From assembly GCF_000003815.2 (NCBI RefSeq), contig NC_049984.1, forward strand, positions 7,100,998-7,162,997: 62,000 nucleotides of DNA, written 5' to 3'. Within the stretch, counting starts at the first letter, position 1, and the number at the start of each line of letters is the position of its first letter. This document shows, piece by piece, positions 1-12,442 of the stretch. A program made the translations under genes and the position numbers. This DNA comes from Branchiostoma floridae. Lineage: Eukaryota > Chordata > Leptocardii > Amphioxiformes > Branchiostomatidae. A model generated the notes under the pieces. The model did no database searches, was not told where the DNA came from, and was given only the letters and a program-made list of their open reading frames with translations.

Positions 1-965
1 GAAATGGTATGTAAAACCATCACTTTCAAGGCAAAAGGACTTTCCACTTTGATGATACATGTATGCCAAAGTTAAGTTTTTTTATAGTTATGATCATCTT
101 TAGCACTGTTTTGACTATACCTGTCTGTCAGTAGGATGGGTGATATACATGTATATTATAGACTTTTTTGTGGTTGGGATGTCCCAATTTAGGCCTAATG
201 ATATCCATATCTCGCTGCCACATTGACAATTGTAGTATCAAGATTAGCACTACCCAACCTACAAACCGGAATTTCTATGTTCATAGGCTGAAAATTTATA
301 CAAATTGGAGCTCTGAAAATGCCAAAGGCACCCTAAGTTGAATGTAGATCTGATAGCTCATATTTGTGTTGTGGCAGTTCCAGCAACAACACAATCAGAA
401 CTATAGCCTAACACAGCTACGAGAAGTCATCATCAATACATCATGGTTTAGGACTTATTCACCACCTTTCTACTAAGTCTAGGATCTTCTGTGATCGTTC
501 TGTCCACTGCTTTGCCTACCTGTCTGCATGTGTAAGTCCAATCATGCATGTACTGTAGCCTCTCTTGACTCTAACTTTTCCATAAATGTACATGACATGT
601 ACATGTACACACACTCACCCCTATTGCATTGCACATGATGCCTTTCCAAGCACATCTTCCTGACAAGTAGCACAAAATTGGACACTAGTTATTTTCCTAT
701 TTACATTACATTTAGGAAAGATAATCATGACTATCCCCTTTTAAATTCAGCAAGCGGCATAGTATTCGTGCAGATAATTCACTGCTAGCAATGCTAACGA
801 TTTCACCTCGATTTCATGACCCCCCTCCCCCCAATGTAAACACTTTTGTCATACATGTAGGACTAAGACTTCTGGGACTTGAACCCTGGCTTGGGAGTCC
901 TGATTGTCGTAGTCCCCTGGCCCAATCCCCATCATCTCACAATACAGCCTGTAGCCCTCCTCATC
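1..965. other. Sequence downstream of SACM1L; no gene recognised
   Basis: The stretch is AT-rich and has several TACATGTA-type motifs, for example near 593-610. It should contain the Sac1 3' UTR on the minus strand. I saw no convincing coding sequence and no clear poly(A) signal. Confidence 0.6.
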
Positions 966-1927
966 TCATTCTCTCTTAGCTTTAGCCTGAGTCAGTTTGG
1001 GTTTGTCCACAAACTCGATGCCGTTATAGTACACTATAGCCAGGGTGGTGATGCTGGCCATGCCCCAGAACAGCACATACAACAGCTGCAGACTCCAGTC
1101 CGCTGTGGGGGAAAAAGATGGTGCATGTGAGTGAGGCTACACAGTCATATACATGTAAGAATAGTTGACCTTTATACGTGGGGTAACCTATATCCGTTGC
1201 TTTAAAAGCGGTGTATTTAGGGACATGAAATCAATAGACAGTGTTTTCACATTGCAGTATTTTCATTGTATTTCAGTTTTAAATCACTGTCGGCTGACTT
1301 TATATCCCTTAATCTGCTGTAATAAAAAAACAACGGATAAACATGTAGGTTACCCTGCGGATAAAGGTGAACTAGGGCTACATGTAGTCTGTATGTTGTT
1401 AGAATGTCTTCATTATGATATGTATAAGCTCTTCTATAGCAAGTTTTCTTTGGCTTCTATGTCTGAAATCAATAATACTACAGTCAAGACATCAAGAAAA
1501 ATATGATCGACATGTATACGTAGAAACTGATAGAGATTCAGTAAAGTATACTTTGACTGATCTCAATGATAATATAGAAAATATACTTATATCCTGCAAC
1601 AAAAGAAGTCAAACTGGTAAGTGCAAAGGTAGGGAGCTAAAAAGATTAAAATTCATACTCTTGGTAGACCTTGTGTTTGCTCTGGCAAAATCTACAATAA
1701 TACTAGAAGCTCAATATGCATGCAGCGTTCACAACAAAAACTGCAAAACAAGAGGCAAGGATCGGCCATGCAAGCGAGACGTTTTAACAACAATACTACC
1801 CCGAGCTCTGTGCGCGATCGCTATCCCCACCCCCGTCCAGGAGAGCTGAGGGAATATCCACGTTACCTGCGGGAATGAGCAGACAGATGAAGCACATGGA
1901 CAGCGCGATCAACAGGAAGAAGGGCAG
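966..1927 (-). CDS. SACM1L: SACM1L last two exons: membrane hairpin and KxKxx tail
   Basis: Exon 17 (1867-1927) encodes a hydrophobic helix, [20 protein letters not shown]. Exon 18 (966-1102) encodes the second helix around [18 protein letters not shown], then [13 protein letters not shown] and the terminal KAKRE before TGA at 966-968. Lys at positions -3 and -5 from the C-terminus match the COPI KxKxx retrieval motif. The two-helix C-terminal anchor is the known topology of Sac1 in the ER/Golgi. No clear AATAAA was seen on the minus strand below 966. Confidence 0.93.
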
Positions 1928-4900
1928 CTGTGGGAGACAAACACATCGGCAAACTGCTGGGTTAGTTCTTAAACATCTGTGTTCAGGTTGTGTTCACAAA
2001 AGTGGAAAACAAAATAAAATACATGTTTACAAATAAGACTCTCTCCAACTGCAGTAACTGCCTTACATAAGCATTTTGCAGGTCATATATCAAAATATAT
2101 TGAACAAAAGATTATTTGTAATCTTAATAATCGAGCTGGCTCGTCTCTCAGATATTTTTNNNNNNNNNNNNNNNNNNNNNNNNNNNNNNNNNNNNNNNNN
2201 NNNNNNNNNNNNNNNNNNNNNNNNNNNNNNNNNNNNNNNNNNNNNNNNNNNNNNNNNNNNNNNNNNNNNNNNNNNNNNNNNNNNNNNNNNNNNNNNNNNN
2301 NNNNNNNNNNNNNNNNNNNNNNNNNNNNNNNNNNNNNNNNNNNNNNNNNNNNNNNNNNNNNNNGGACCTGTGTACTTACCACAGTATATCTGACACTCCT
2401 GGGCTGCTGGAGAGGACAAGGCTTGTTGATGCACTCTGCCTCGTCAACAATGTAGTTCCCAACAAACAAGTCTATCGCATCCTGGGGTGGACAATTTGAA
2501 ATCTCATTTCAAAATTTATATATGTTCAGTCAAAATACAACATCTTTCATTAAGAAGACTGAATGTAAGGTTACATCAAATTGCTACATTATAGTACTGG
2601 GAATCATGTTTTCCTTGGTACGATTAACTACACAAATGAAGATTTTGCTAGCAATGATGTCTGTAGTAACTTGACAATTTCAATTAAAAAAAAATCCACT
2701 TGGAAACTGTAATTTGCATACAAATATTTGTCACAATGTGATTCCAATTTGGTTTTAAAATGAAAGAATACCAGCATCGCATGATGCATAACATATTGCA
2801 GAAAACAGCTATAAAATATATTTCAGTCCCTGCAGTTGTTATTTGTTGATGATGGAGTAACACCTCACCTGTCTGAATCCATCGTAGAAGTTGTTCTTCA
2901 TGTACCTGATGGCAGAGTTGTAGCCGTCCATCAACAGACCAGGGATGGTCCTCCTCCCAGTCCTGGGGAGGGAAACAAGACATCATTGAAGAAACTGACA
3001 GTACATTATCAAAGGAAAAATTTTTGACAGGACTAGAGGCAAAATATCATGTATTCATTATGTATTATTTATTCATTTCATTCAATGTTTGTTAATTTTC
3101 TGTTTGCATGTCAAAAATGTTTTTATATGTTTCATTCAATTCATGTAATGCAGGGCTCCACTGCAAAGCAGTGTAAATCACTGAGTTGACTACCCTGGGT
3201 AAAAATGACAGAAATAAATAAATAAAAGAAACACACCTTGTGTAGTCTGTCTTGAGAGCCCCAGTCCCTGCATACTGTTTAGCCAGGGCATCTGCATTGT
3301 CAGCCCACACTGGAAATGTGGTAAAATGTGGTTATAACAAGATAACAATTTTAAAAAAGACGTAAATCACTTTCAACAAAGAAACCTGTACATCTCAATT
3401 GGTCAATTTACAACTGAAGATAATACATTTTCCTTTCTGACATAGATAGATATACTTTAAGAAAACTTTACAAAAATTTAAGCAAAGTGCAAGGAGATTA
3501 AACTTGTGCGTTACTTACAGTTCTTGTAGATAAACTCAAAGTCATTGTGGTCTTCTAATCTCTCTCCAAGAGACAAGATTCCCACCTCCTGGAGAGACAA
3601 GAATACAACAGGTTTGTACTGACAAAACACCACAGGCATACTGTAAGTGTAACTGCATTTAAGTTCTAATTTTGCGGTAGGAAGTAAATGGAGCATTTGC
3701 GCCAGTTTTAAAGTTAAAACAGCTAGGGGTAGGCTTGCTGAAGACAAAACAAGCATCTTCGTGGAGGTTTATGTTTGCGGTGCAGACATCACTGCAAAAA
3801 CCTTGAACAAATGTACCACAAAATTAAACATTTACAGTGATATGAAGAGATCCACTACTACATGCGTGTGCCATTGAAATACAAAAGCACTGTTAGTTCA
3901 AGTCCATGGTTGAAAGAAAGTGGTAGGCAGGCAGAAGACAGAAGAAGCATTTTTGTAGTGATTTCAACTTTGTGGTGAACAAGACACTGCAAAAACCTCA
4001 AATAATAAACCAATACAAAAATATACAGTAATGAAAAGAGATCCACACCTACGTATGTCTTTGAAAAACATCAACACTGTTAGATGCCATCATCCTTACA
4101 CTTTACAGTTACTAACCTGTAGCTGGGACTGGAGGCTCCTCCTAGCAAGCATGCTCTGAACTACATTGGTCCTGTCCAGGCAGTCGATACAGTTGGTCCT
4201 GAACACAGCGTCCTGCAGCCTGGCTACAGAGCCGTCACTTCTGCACAGATAATACCTACAAACAATGGGGAGAGAAGGGAACTGTGAGCTTTGAGTAGGC
4301 AGCAAACCCTCAAAATAAAGCTACTGTATTTCTTTCAAATAAAGGACGTCCCCTAAATAACCTGCAACCCTTTCAAGCAAGCTGAGATAGTCAGCAGAAA
4401 AAAAACAGAATTAAATGTACGCCCCCTTTTGCCGCCTGCTGCATCCAACCTACCCCAAGACATGGCTATGCCCTCATGTCGCTCAGCATCCTTAGATAAA
4501 GTCCCAATGTTTTTCTTAAGTTCCAGCCATGGAGGTTTTGGAAAAAGGATACCATAATTTGGGGTGAGTGAATTTGGGGTCATACTGAATTTCCTTCTTA
4601 AGTATAATCCCTTTTACAAAACTGTCCTTTGTGTAGTTCATTCCCCTATTTCCAGCAAAATGTCTCAAACCTATGCAGACCCAAACATGTTTATTTCTGT
4701 CTTGGCTCCCTAAGGCTAACATCCACAACTTGAGACATTTCCAGACTCACCCCATCTTGGCCTGATCCTCTGCCAGCCGGTCCATGAGGAGAGACAGCCT
4801 GTGCCACTGGAGGGCCCGGCACTCACGGTGGAAGTCAAATGATTCGATCCTGAAAAAAAAAGATAACAGTCACATTTAGCAAGGACAACAGCTCAAGAGT

Positions 4901-7900
4901 GAATATGGTGTGCTTGTTTAAGTGGTCTTCTACATCTAGAATGCTTAATTAACGTTTCACTGAAATATAGATAGTTTTGTTTTCAATGGTGGTATCTTAA
5001 CAACAAAGGAAAAATAAAAATGATAGCTAAACCATTGATTTAAATCAACTCCATTTTCACTCAAACTTTGGAGACAGAAATTTTTCGTAATACTGGAATT
5101 TACATATCTTGGTAACTTTACATGCACAGTTATAGATATCAGACAAAAAAAATGTTGAAAACATAACTTCTACCCACCTGATATTGTCACTGTTCGAATT
5201 CTTGACAGCATCTTCGTAGGCCCTCACCAGCTTGTTCTCAAACCCCTTCTGGTCAAGCTAGCCAGGGGAGAAGGAATAAACAAGAAAAAAAATCTCAATA
5301 CAAAGATAATAGGATGAAATGATGATGCATGAGAAGATGAAAGAAAATTTTGAAGATGGACTTGGGAGAGTTGATGATAATTCTAGTAGTTCTAACTTCC
5401 ATGCTGGGTTGACCTCTCATGGCACTATCATGAGATACATGACGTGTTAATCTCCATCCTACAGGCAACATTACTATAATGTGCCTACGTTTGAAACATC
5501 CCTGAATAGTCTACATAATCATTCTGCTAATTGAATTTCTTGCTCTTTGTACTTTCCTGTATGGTGTATTATTCAGTGTTGTATGCATGGTTTTGGTTGT
5601 AGATGCACTGTACATTATTTTATTCTACAAAATGAAGAATTACAGATGGAAATAGTTTTCCTACCAGGTTGACACCGATCTGTCTCCCATACAGAACAAT
5701 CTGGCTGTCAAAATGCCTCTGGAACCCATCTTGCTGTAGTAAAGAAACAAAAAACACAAGATAGGCATTTACATTAGGCTACAAAGAGACTGGGAAGCTA
5801 TAAACTTTCTACAACTTATGACCCACTGCTCACTGAGTCATGTGTTCTATGTGTATCTTAAAATCATGCAACCAGTGAATTGCTACATCTCTTTACACAG
5901 AGTGGTACTATAAGTCACAAAATTTTGTTATATTGGAAACTAAAGATTACTGTAAATGCATTTACGTTTGCGGGGTCCGGGATTTACTTTCCCGGTTGCG
6001 GGAAAATGGAGTGTTTTTAAGTTTGTGGTAGCGGCAAAGACTGTAGTCACATACAATAATGGAAAAATAGTCGCGGTGGTTTTAAGTTTGCGGTGAGGTT
6101 GCCTCCGCATAAACCGCAAACATAAAACTACCGCGAACATTTCTGCATTTACAGTGACACTTGCATCAGGGTAGTTTATGTTTCCCCACCTGTTTGAGTG
6201 CAGTACTGATGATAGGAGTGGGCTTGTACTTCAGGTTAGGTCTCTGGGACCAGTGCAGGGGCACGGAACCTCTGGTCTGGGGAATAGACAGGGTTAAACA
6301 ACAGATTAGTGTGTGAGCTTGTTCATAAACATGACATTCATTTTTATTTGCAATTTCACATTTGGACAACCTTTGCTTACCATTACTTTGGAATCTGCCT
6401 TCCCTCATCTTGTAACATAGATGTTGCGTATGCACTTAGTTTGGAGGGGACTTGATTTTGCATTGCTAAAGGAGGCAATGACAATATTTATGTCTGCAGT
6501 GTGCACACAGAGGGTGCTACTGACAGAAAATCTAAATTGTTCAGGATATGTTGATTTTGCTGTGGGGAACTCACAGCAAAAACTTAAAAAAAAAAAACTT
6601 TTATTGTGCCGCAACAAACATTTCACGATATACAGTAATTCTGATGAATTGATGTTATGTTCCATAAATCTAGCTAGAGAGTCAGTAACTGAATAAGGCT
6701 TATTGCACCTGTACAAAGGACCCACGGCTGCCCTCATAGTCCATGATCTGTTCCGTTTCCACGTAGTTGGCCGTGTGTCCCTCGAAGTCCGCCCCTCGCA
6801 TGTAGTAGCGGACTCCGGCACGGTAGCAGCAACGGCGTGAGATAACGATGAGCTTGAAGGGACGCTGGTTTACATGACACTGCTTAATCACCACATCTGA
6901 TTGATGACAGTCAAGCAAAATAAACTATTTCTGTAGCACTAATTGTTGTCTCAGCCTGGACGGGTTGTAAGAGATTGCATTCGTCATTTTGGATGGTGAA
7001 GTAAAGCCGGCATTCCGTGTAGGAGGAAGCTTAGTTTCAAGAGTCAAACCTCTGTACAGAAAAGATCCCAACAACCCTGTGTGCATGGTTGAAAACGCAT
7101 GCCGTCGTGACATCGTCATGCAGTTGCATGGACAGCCCTAAGATTCTACCCAAGGTAGGGATGTGGTTGCATTTTATTTTCGATTGTTGGCAGAGAAACA
7201 AAGTTAGTAAATCTACCAATACAAGAATATTGGATACACAATTGTCTATCATATATTTTCTTCAATACAAAAGGATACAGCCATGAAGGACAGGGAGGAT
7301 AAACCTGTGGAGCTGTAATAGATAAAGCACAATTAGCATGGTATGCTTCATATTCCCATGTACATGCAGTAGCCTAAAGGTATGAATTCTAATCTGACAG
7401 TGTAGAAGTAAAGAGAACAAATTATCATGCTAAATAAAACTAAATAAGAATTTCAGTATCCAAGTTTTGGCACACTGTAGCATGTTCTAACAACGCTGAC
7501 TTAAGCTTACCAAGTACAGCTACATATGCTACATATACACAGTATTTATTTATTTCATGTATATGGACACATATTCCTGATGTCTGACAACCCTCTCTTA
7601 CTATGTAAAAGATTTCCATGTACCTCAGGTTGTGATGTGAACTCCCTCAGCAGGTGTCCATTCCACACAAATCTTTGGTCAGCCTAAGAACAAGCAATGA
7701 ACTACATGTAATTAGAAATCGACACATACAGTACATAGAAAGCAGAAAATAGCGAGTCAAAGTTAATATACCATAGGGTACTACCTTTATTTTGCATGCA
7801 CTTAAATCAAGATGTTGTGACAAGTACAAAACGCGGTATGCATCTAATCCCATAACCACTTATTAAGTGACAAAGGCTACCGTGGCAGTACTAGTAAGAA

Positions 7901-10348
7901 GGATAATCCGTACCCTCTCATACAGCGGGAATGTGAGGAACTCAGCGCTGGTGTTGTTGAGCCTCTGCTGCGTGTGAGTCAGGTCGTAGGTACTGGAGAA
8001 GTAGTACCCGTTCTGTCGCAGGACCTCCTCTATCATCCGCAGGTAGTCATGGTTCGCTTGTTTCTGTGATCATATCATACAGATCTTTACTAACACAACA
8101 AAAGTACAGCAATTCATCCAGGGTTTTCTGGTTCCTGATTCAATGCTAGATACAACTTCAAGGCAATAAGTTCTCCACATCGTTTATAGCTGACAAAATA
8201 AGACTACACATGTACCAACAAACTTGAAAATTTGGTGCACAAATATTTCCCAGAATCTTTTCAACAATTACATCATGCCTATTAACATCATGTAAGTAAA
8301 ACTACAACTTTGTCTAGGTAAGCAATTTTCATATATAGGTTCTAATTGACGCTCAGTCCTTGGGTTTTGCCCAAAACTACTGTTTCTTAACATGACTGTG
8401 TTACCTGTTGGTCATTGAGATGGTCGACAGATCGTGTGTAGGGAATGACCTGAGTGTCCTCCACTCTCCAGATGGGGTGGTGTTCAACATCTCCTACCTT
8501 AGATACCTTGGTGATCACTATAAGGTAAGGACCTGGAAAAGAAAAGGAAAGAGTGGAGTTACTTCCCATGATATATAATACAATGCCTGCATTACAAGGC
8601 AAATTACACGAAAAAATTATAGATATATGCTGAAAGTTTGCTACAGTTTGCAGTTTGCTACTCTTAAGGAATCAATGCTCCACATTTTAAGTGCTAAATG
8701 TGCAAAGGTTAGGTGTAACAGGTTGATCAATGTACAAAAATGTTAAAAATATAACCTGATCCTGCATGCTGTGTGCCTCAAAAGCTGGTGTGTTACTACT
8801 TACACTACAGGGCAGTTATACTGGCTTTATCATTTTTTATGATATAGACAAAGAGTATAAATCATCTGTTCTTCTGTCACTATTACGGATAAATCATCTA
8901 CAGCAGATAAGTTTTACATTTCAAGCCATAAAACAGTGAATCAAGAACAAAGGTAGGATAACCTACTGGCTATGAGTCTCACAACTCCCATGATGCCAAA
9001 GATGGTGCGTGTGATGGCGGAGGGCGGGATCTGTCCCTTGTTCTCCACCAGCGTGATCTCATAACTCACACGGTCGATGATCATCAGCTCGTTAGAGTCC
9101 AGCGCCTCCACATAGAACTTCTCTGGGTCTATGTGGCTGTAGGATGGAACAGGAATAAAAATAAGTCACTTTTAAATGAGGTATGAGCTGGCCCATAAAG
9201 GGGCCAATTCTTGGGATGGAGATGGCTCCCATAGTATTTTTATTATACTTAGTTGAACATATATCAGATAAGACAATCATTGCCGACTCTCCGGCAGTTG
9301 GACATTACCGGAAGAAGAAGAAGACAATCTATATTTTTCCTTAATCCGAGGCATTTCCTGCTAGATGAACACCATGGGGACCATTAGTCTGCATGTGCTT
9401 TCCCCACAAACGTGCTTGACCCCAGGGCCCTTCAATCCAACTACATGGACATTGTGAAACAACAGGAGTATGAACAGAAAGAAACAACATGCCGACACAC
9501 ATAGAAACCTGCTATAGAACAACCGGTGCCGCCATCTTGGATATGATGATGATGATCTGAGCAAAGCTTGGCTCATTATCGTACCACGTGACCTGGGAAA
9601 ATCTCGACCCCAGGGTCGGTAGAACTAATGCCTTGCCTAGCTTGCAGACTGATCTGGGAAAGAGAGCGGGCTTTAGACATGCGCACTGGCTGTTTTTTCA
9701 ATAATGGAGAAGACGTCCTACCGAATGAAAAAAACCGGAGGTTTCTAGGACGAATTTCGGGTGAGATATGAATTTTTGAAAATTTTACAAGGCCATGAGG
9801 TGATGACTAATGATCTTAATGATGTCTAGGAGTAATTAGTCTGTAATTAACTGCATAATTTTTTCTGGAACTAGCGGATTTTTTTGTGGGTTCCAGACAT
9901 GTCATGGCGTGTTATTACATAGGAATTTTTGATATACGCGGCCGCAAATTTTTATTCGCGAGGAATATGCATGAATTTTTGGCATGAAAAGTGTGCCTGA
10001 ACTCTCTGTCCCAGGGGGCCTGGCATGTTATTGCATGGCCTAAAGTATTCGAAGTAAGGCGTATTTCCAGACACAGAAGCTTTAACTGAGCAGAAATGAT
10101 CATGTATATCTATAATATTATTCTTAGAATGCTTTAATAAGTGCATGGATATGATTTGCATGCTTTGAAGACATAAAAAAATTATTGGCCAGGAAAGCCG
10201 CAAGTAATAAATAGATGGTATATAGAGAAAAGGAGACTGGCGGGGCTGATAATTATGCTCTAAATATAAGAATGTGTATACTTAGGTAATTTTAAACAAA
10301 GGTAAGATCTGCATAGTTTTGCAACTTGTTTGATTATCAATATTAATA

Positions 10349-10391
<43 letters not shown>

Positions 10392-11868
10392 ATTGTTTAA
10401 TTCCTTCACGGTTCTGTGTGTGTTATTCAGCTAATTTCCAAGAAAGACTGAAGACTATATAGCCTCATCCCATTGTACATAATATGTGTATAGTATGTAA
10501 TATCTTCCTTGAATTGTAGAAGTTGCCATGTATTTTTAGAATACTGTTTATGAGCAGTATATTAATCAGTCTTTTTTGTCATCCTGACAGGACTCCCAAG
10601 AGCAGCTGATGGTTGAAGGGAGCTGGGAACTGGCTGGCCTCTAGTACTTCAGTAGTAGTAGTAGTACTACCCCTGGTGTAGCATCCTCTTCTACCAGACC
10701 ACTGCATGAGGGTTCTGTTGTTAAGTCAGGAAACTATGTAGCTGAACTGAACAAAGTTCAACAGTTTCAAAATATGTTATCAACTGATATATCCTGAATT
10801 ATAGGCCACATTTGTGTAGTATTTGTAAGATAACTTAAGAACATAGTGTACCTCTGATGCATGTAGCCTTTCCCCTTTGATGAGGGAAATAGACCATAAA
10901 ATGTTATTGTACATAAATGTATTACAATATTATTTCAATGGCCACCAAATTAGCAATTGAACCAAAACAATTTATTACTCATTGTTAGATAATTTTTCAC
11001 GATTATCAATTGTTTTATTGACTTTTTTTATTGTATAACTGTTGGTGTAGAAAGACTATTCTATAGTGACTTTTATTTTTATTTTTTTGATCACATGTAT
11101 AGGACCACCATGAAGTAGAACTTAAACTAGTACCTTAAGTATTACATCATACCTCTCAAATTAAATGTCTGTACATTGTTTTTATTCATGTCATAATAAA
11201 TATATTTGACAAAATATTTAATGTCTCAATTATTGTTGCACTTTCTACTTAACTATATTAATACAGCCAGATCTCAGCCCGTGGTCAGAACATTTTCATC
11301 TTTGTTTGGAAAAAAAAGTAGACAAAAAATTTCAGATTATTAAACAAACCATTTTCAAAGGTATTATTACACAGAAAGACCGCCATATTCTAAAGGAAAC
11401 TTTATTCAGGTGCGTATGTAATGCTTGCTACCATGCATCTGCTTGAATCTCGGGGCTAAAATCGCGAGATCTCGCGTGATCTCGTGAGGTTTGACTGAAT
11501 TCAAGATGGCCGCCATTGTCTATGGGTGAGATGCCGCGAGTTTCTATGTGCGACACCCAGGATCGAACCCAGGCAGACAGATAAAAAATCCAACGCGCAA
11601 ACCATCGGCAAAAAGGCTTAAGACGTTTGGCGTCTTCAGGTTAGCAGTCCTTGAACCCCACTGTTACAACTGTACTAGTAAAGGGGTTTTGCCTGCGAGT
11701 ACCAAAGCTGAAGCAGAAAAATCACAGATAGCAGTTTTTGCCCCCCCCCCCAAAAAAAAACACACCTGGCAGTACATACAGAAACTGCACTGCACCCTCA
11801 GAGTCTGACACCAAAGAGAGAGAGACAAACAGAAAGAGAGAGACAGACCGAGAGAGAGACAGACAGAA

Positions 11869-11899
<31 letters not shown>

Positions 11900-12436
11900 A
11901 ACACTACACTCCCTTGGGGTAAGGTAAAAGCCTTCTGTTCTGGTAATCAATAGACTTCACAATCGATTATTCTGTGGCAGGTGCGAGGGGGAGGGGCTTG
12001 CATGACACGTAATTACTTACACTGTAAGTCACATGGCCAACTTTCACCTTGCTTTCATAAAACCTACTCAAACGGGGTACTTCTTTAACTTGATTTCAAA
12101 CCACAGCGTCAACTCTGGTATTTATCTATGTAATAACAATGGTGAAGAGGACAAGTGACGTCAACTGGTCGGTGACTGATGATGAAAATGATTTTTATGA
12201 CAACCGAGATCCTGCTCCGATCCGGTTTCGTGGGTGTACCGGCCGGCCCGTATCATCTCATTTTTCGGTATAATGCGTGATAAATTCACGACCAAAACAC
12301 ACCTAATATTCTTCCCTAGAGTAGCAACGTTTGAATTACTACATCAAACGTTGAGATCGTTTTGTTTAGCAGCCAAAACGACAAGAAAACGAAAAGTTAC
12401 TCACAGTTTGAGTGATGTGTACACGTAGGCCGCCAT
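966..12436 (-). CDS. SACM1L: Phosphatidylinositol-3/4-phosphate phosphatase Sac1 (SACM1L orthologue), 18 coding exons
   Basis: Sac1 removes phosphate from PI4P (and PI3P) at the ER and Golgi. Coding exons in transcript order: 12405-12436, 8967-9136, 8405-8532, 7914-8063, 7624-7683, 7279-7312, 6709-6896, 6190-6276, 5665-5733, 5178-5257, 4751-4849, 4117-4255, 3519-3588, 3237-3309, 2869-2962, 2380-2481, 1867-1927, 966-1102. Every junction is GT-AG and the phases agree. The joined frame is 1773 nt, giving 590 residues, against 587 in human. The N-terminal Sac domain includes [26 protein letters not shown] and AGVRYYMRG. The catalytic CX5R motif is C388-IDCLD-R394. Two membrane helices lie near residues 526-545 and 552-571. 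The protein ends KAKRE, a KxKxx COPI retrieval signal. The short exon 1 was chosen because it restores the [18 protein letters not shown] junction in frame. Colinearity with human Sac1 was judged from memory of the family. Confidence 0.97.
1164..1372. mobile_element. MITE with ~30-bp TIRs in a SACM1L intron
   Basis: The left end reads GTTGACCTTTATACGTGGGG and continues with GTAACCTATATCCGTTG. The right end, reverse-complemented, reads GTTCACCTTTATCCGCAGGG followed by GTAACCTACATG and TTATCCGTTG. Both ends are flanked by TA (1162-1163 and 1373-1374). About 209 bp with no coding capacity fits a non-autonomous DNA transposon. The TA target suggests Tc1/mariner, but that assignment is inference. 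Confidence 0.75.
2160..2363. other. Assembly gap (204 N)
   Basis: A run of N lies in the Sac1 intron between exon 17 (ends upstream at 1927) and exon 16 (donor at 2379). The Sac1 frame and length are consistent without any extra exon, so the gap probably holds only intron sequence. Confidence 0.99.
3640..3840. repeat. Possible degenerate relative of the ACTGTAAATG MITE
   Basis: It shares pieces with 5949-6155: CTGTAAGTGTAACTGCATTT at the left, TTTGCGGT inside, and ACATTTACAGTGATATG at the right. The ends are only partly inverted. It lies in the intron between Sac1 exons 13 and 12. Confidence 0.4.
4117..4255 (-). CDS. SACM1L: SACM1L exon 12: catalytic CX5R(T) motif
   Basis: This 139-nt exon encodes the Sac phosphatase active site. 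The peptide [15 protein letters not shown] holds the nucleophilic Cys (C388) and the phosphate-binding Arg (R394). It is followed by SMLARRSLQ, also seen in vertebrate Sac1. No catalytic residue is altered, so the enzyme should be active. Confidence 0.96.
5949..6155. mobile_element. MITE with ACTGTAAATGCA termini in a SACM1L intron
   Basis: The left end is ACTGTAAATGCATTTACG followed by TTTGCGG. The right end, reverse-complemented, is ACTGTAAATGCAGAAATG followed by TTCGCGG. The inside is rich in GCGG and CCGC and could fold into a hairpin. It is 207 bp, carries no ORF and lies between coding exons 9 and 8. Confidence 0.75.
10347..10391. repeat. (AT)n(GA)n microsatellite
   Basis: An AT dinucleotide run is followed directly by a GA run, within Sac1 intron 1. 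Confidence 0.95.
10591..11220 (+). other. Putative 3'-terminal exon of an unknown plus-strand transcript inside SACM1L intron 1
   Basis: A pyrimidine-rich acceptor (CTTTTTTGTCATCCTGACAG) precedes 10591. The following frame reads [17 protein letters not shown] and stops at 10642-10644. About 550 bp of AT-rich, UTR-like sequence follows, with AATAAA at 11195-11200. Upstream, at about 9680-9761, is an ATGCGCA (NRF1-like) motif, an ATG at 9704 and a donor-like GGGTGAGAT. That ATG frame stops at 9746, so I could not join the two into one coding sequence. This could be an antisense non-coding RNA, a small gene with other exons, or chance. Confidence 0.3.
11540..11612 (-). repeat. Possible tRNA-derived SINE fragment
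   Basis: The minus strand contains GGGTTCGATCC, close to the pol III B-box consensus. A loosely A-box-like TGGTTTGCGCGTTGG lies about 35 nt before it. The T-arm stem does not pair, so this is not a functional tRNA. Confidence 0.35.
11814..11900. repeat. Imperfect (GA)n / (GACA)n microsatellite
   Basis: Purine-only dinucleotide and tetranucleotide repeats in Sac1 intron 1, just after a C-run and A-run at 11740-11760. Confidence 0.9.
12405..12436 (-). CDS. SACM1L: SACM1L coding exon 1 with start codon
   Basis: This 32-nt coding piece begins with ATG at 12436 and ends at a strong donor (GTGAGTAAC). It encodes [10 protein letters not shown] plus two bases. Those bases complete a Leu codon with the first base of exon 2 at 9136, giving the LKLHI-type start typical of animal Sac1. 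The exon is too short to find as an open reading frame. The intron after it is 3268 bp. Confidence 0.88.
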
Positions 12437-12442
12437 TTTGGA
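12426..12442 (-). promoter_or_regulatory. YY1-like motif over the Sac1 start codon
   Basis: The minus strand reads CTCCAAAATGGCGGCC, with the ATG inside an AAATGGCGGC core. YY1 sites of this kind often sit at transcription or translation starts of animal housekeeping genes. A TTGCGCAG half-site (NRF1-like) lies about 20 bp upstream on the minus strand. Seen: the motif. Inferred: its regulatory role. Confidence 0.5.

Noticed and set aside
1165-1849. Plus-strand frames of 113 and 144 codons
   Set aside because: They cover a MITE and Sac1 intron sequence, with no family resemblance.
6405-6821. 138-codon minus-strand frame
   Set aside because: It overlaps Sac1 exon 7 in the wrong frame and runs into intron sequence.
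9361-9576. Open frame near 9500 as the first exon of Sac1
   Set aside because: It does not encode the expected Sac1 N-terminus and cannot join exon 2 in phase. The ATGGCGGCA there runs into a stop after seven codons. The 12405-12436 exon fits fully.
12139-12273. Plus-strand frame starting [18 protein letters not shown]
   Set aside because: Only 44 codons, inside Sac1 intron 1, with no recognisable family and no splice partner. It may be a transposon scrap.
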